DNA from: Gnetum montanum
Taxonomy: Eukaryota; Streptophyta; Gnetopsida; Gnetales; Gnetaceae
Reading direction: 5' to 3'
Assembly (NCBI GenBank): GCA_015680685.1
Contig: MNCI01025357.1
Location: forward strand, 502,789 to 566,788
DNA length: 64,000 nucleotides
A program made the translations under genes and the position numbers. Positions within the stretch are counted from its first letter, which is position 1. The number at the start of each line of letters is the position of its first letter. Below the pieces are notes generated by a model that worked only from the letters and a program-made list of their open reading frames with translations, had not been told where the DNA came from and searched no databases. Shown here one piece after another: positions 63,973 through 64,000 of the stretch.

Positions 63973-64000
63973 CCTCTGATTCAAACGTTCCTATGAGCCA

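Overview
The window is plant nuclear DNA with no intact host gene that I could recognise. It is an old, AT-rich pile of transposable elements: Ty3/gypsy LTR retrotransposons of the non-chromoviral Athila/Tat type, one L1-like LINE and one Helitron. The Athila/Tat-type polyproteins, tRNA-Asp-type primer-binding sites, the PIF1/Rep Helitron and the L1-type LINE all point to a land plant. The density of old nested copies suggests a large, slowly purged genome; a gymnosperm is possible, but the species cannot be fixed from the sequence. Almost every reading frame is broken, mostly by transitions (CAG/CAA to TAG/TAA, TGG to TGA/TAG), the pattern expected of long-methylated DNA.

Layout, left to right. 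1-804: AT-rich DNA, a copy of an unclassified stem-bearing repeat, and a minus-strand LTR fragment. 805-6973: element E1 (+), gag to 3' LTR, 5' end lost. 7067-8040: minus-strand remnant of a plant-transposon-type ORF. 8150-10505: degraded LINE (+). 10509-15650: Helitron (-) with a PIF1 helicase and a Rep/helicase-like region. 16678-17495: tandem array of about 113 bp units. 17496-21107: mostly unassigned. 21108-34208: element E3 (-), with both LTRs, pol, and an extra coiled-coil ORF between integrase and the 3' LTR that has its own TATA box and a candidate intron. 34209-45044: element E5 (-), another gypsy family, split by element E4 (+, 35727-42415), which has lost RT, RNase H and integrase. 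45045-48676: a third copy of the stem-bearing repeat and the 3' end of a Tat-like element E6 (-) with an inverted-repeat array and a tandem array downstream of integrase. 48677-49588: the 3' LTR of element E6b (-). 49589-53721: E7 (+), a gag-only element. 53722-63967: E8 (-), a full-length element with two LTRs and a perfect 5 bp target duplication CTATC. E8 sits in E7, E7 cuts E6b, and E6b cuts E6: a four-level nest.

How the parts relate. E1, E3, E4, E6b, E7 and E8 share LTR termini (TGATGA...TCATCA); those with a preserved internal 5' end also share a tRNA-Asp-like PBS and, except E6b, related gag. E1, E3 and E8 carry pol; E4 and E7 keep gag and the cis-acting ends but no pol, so they look like non-autonomous partners mobilised in trans. 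The most interesting signals are (1) clusters of short palindromes just upstream of the TATA box in every LTR, with three different palindrome sequences in otherwise related LTRs, one of them also present before the internal promoter of E3's second ORF; (2) a small hairpin in the 3' non-coding region conserved in four elements with a paired transversion; (3) stem-bearing repeats and inverted-repeat arrays; (4) an unusual Cys/His motif in gag. Four single-N sites flanked by 43-46 bp direct copies are almost certainly unmerged assembly overlaps.
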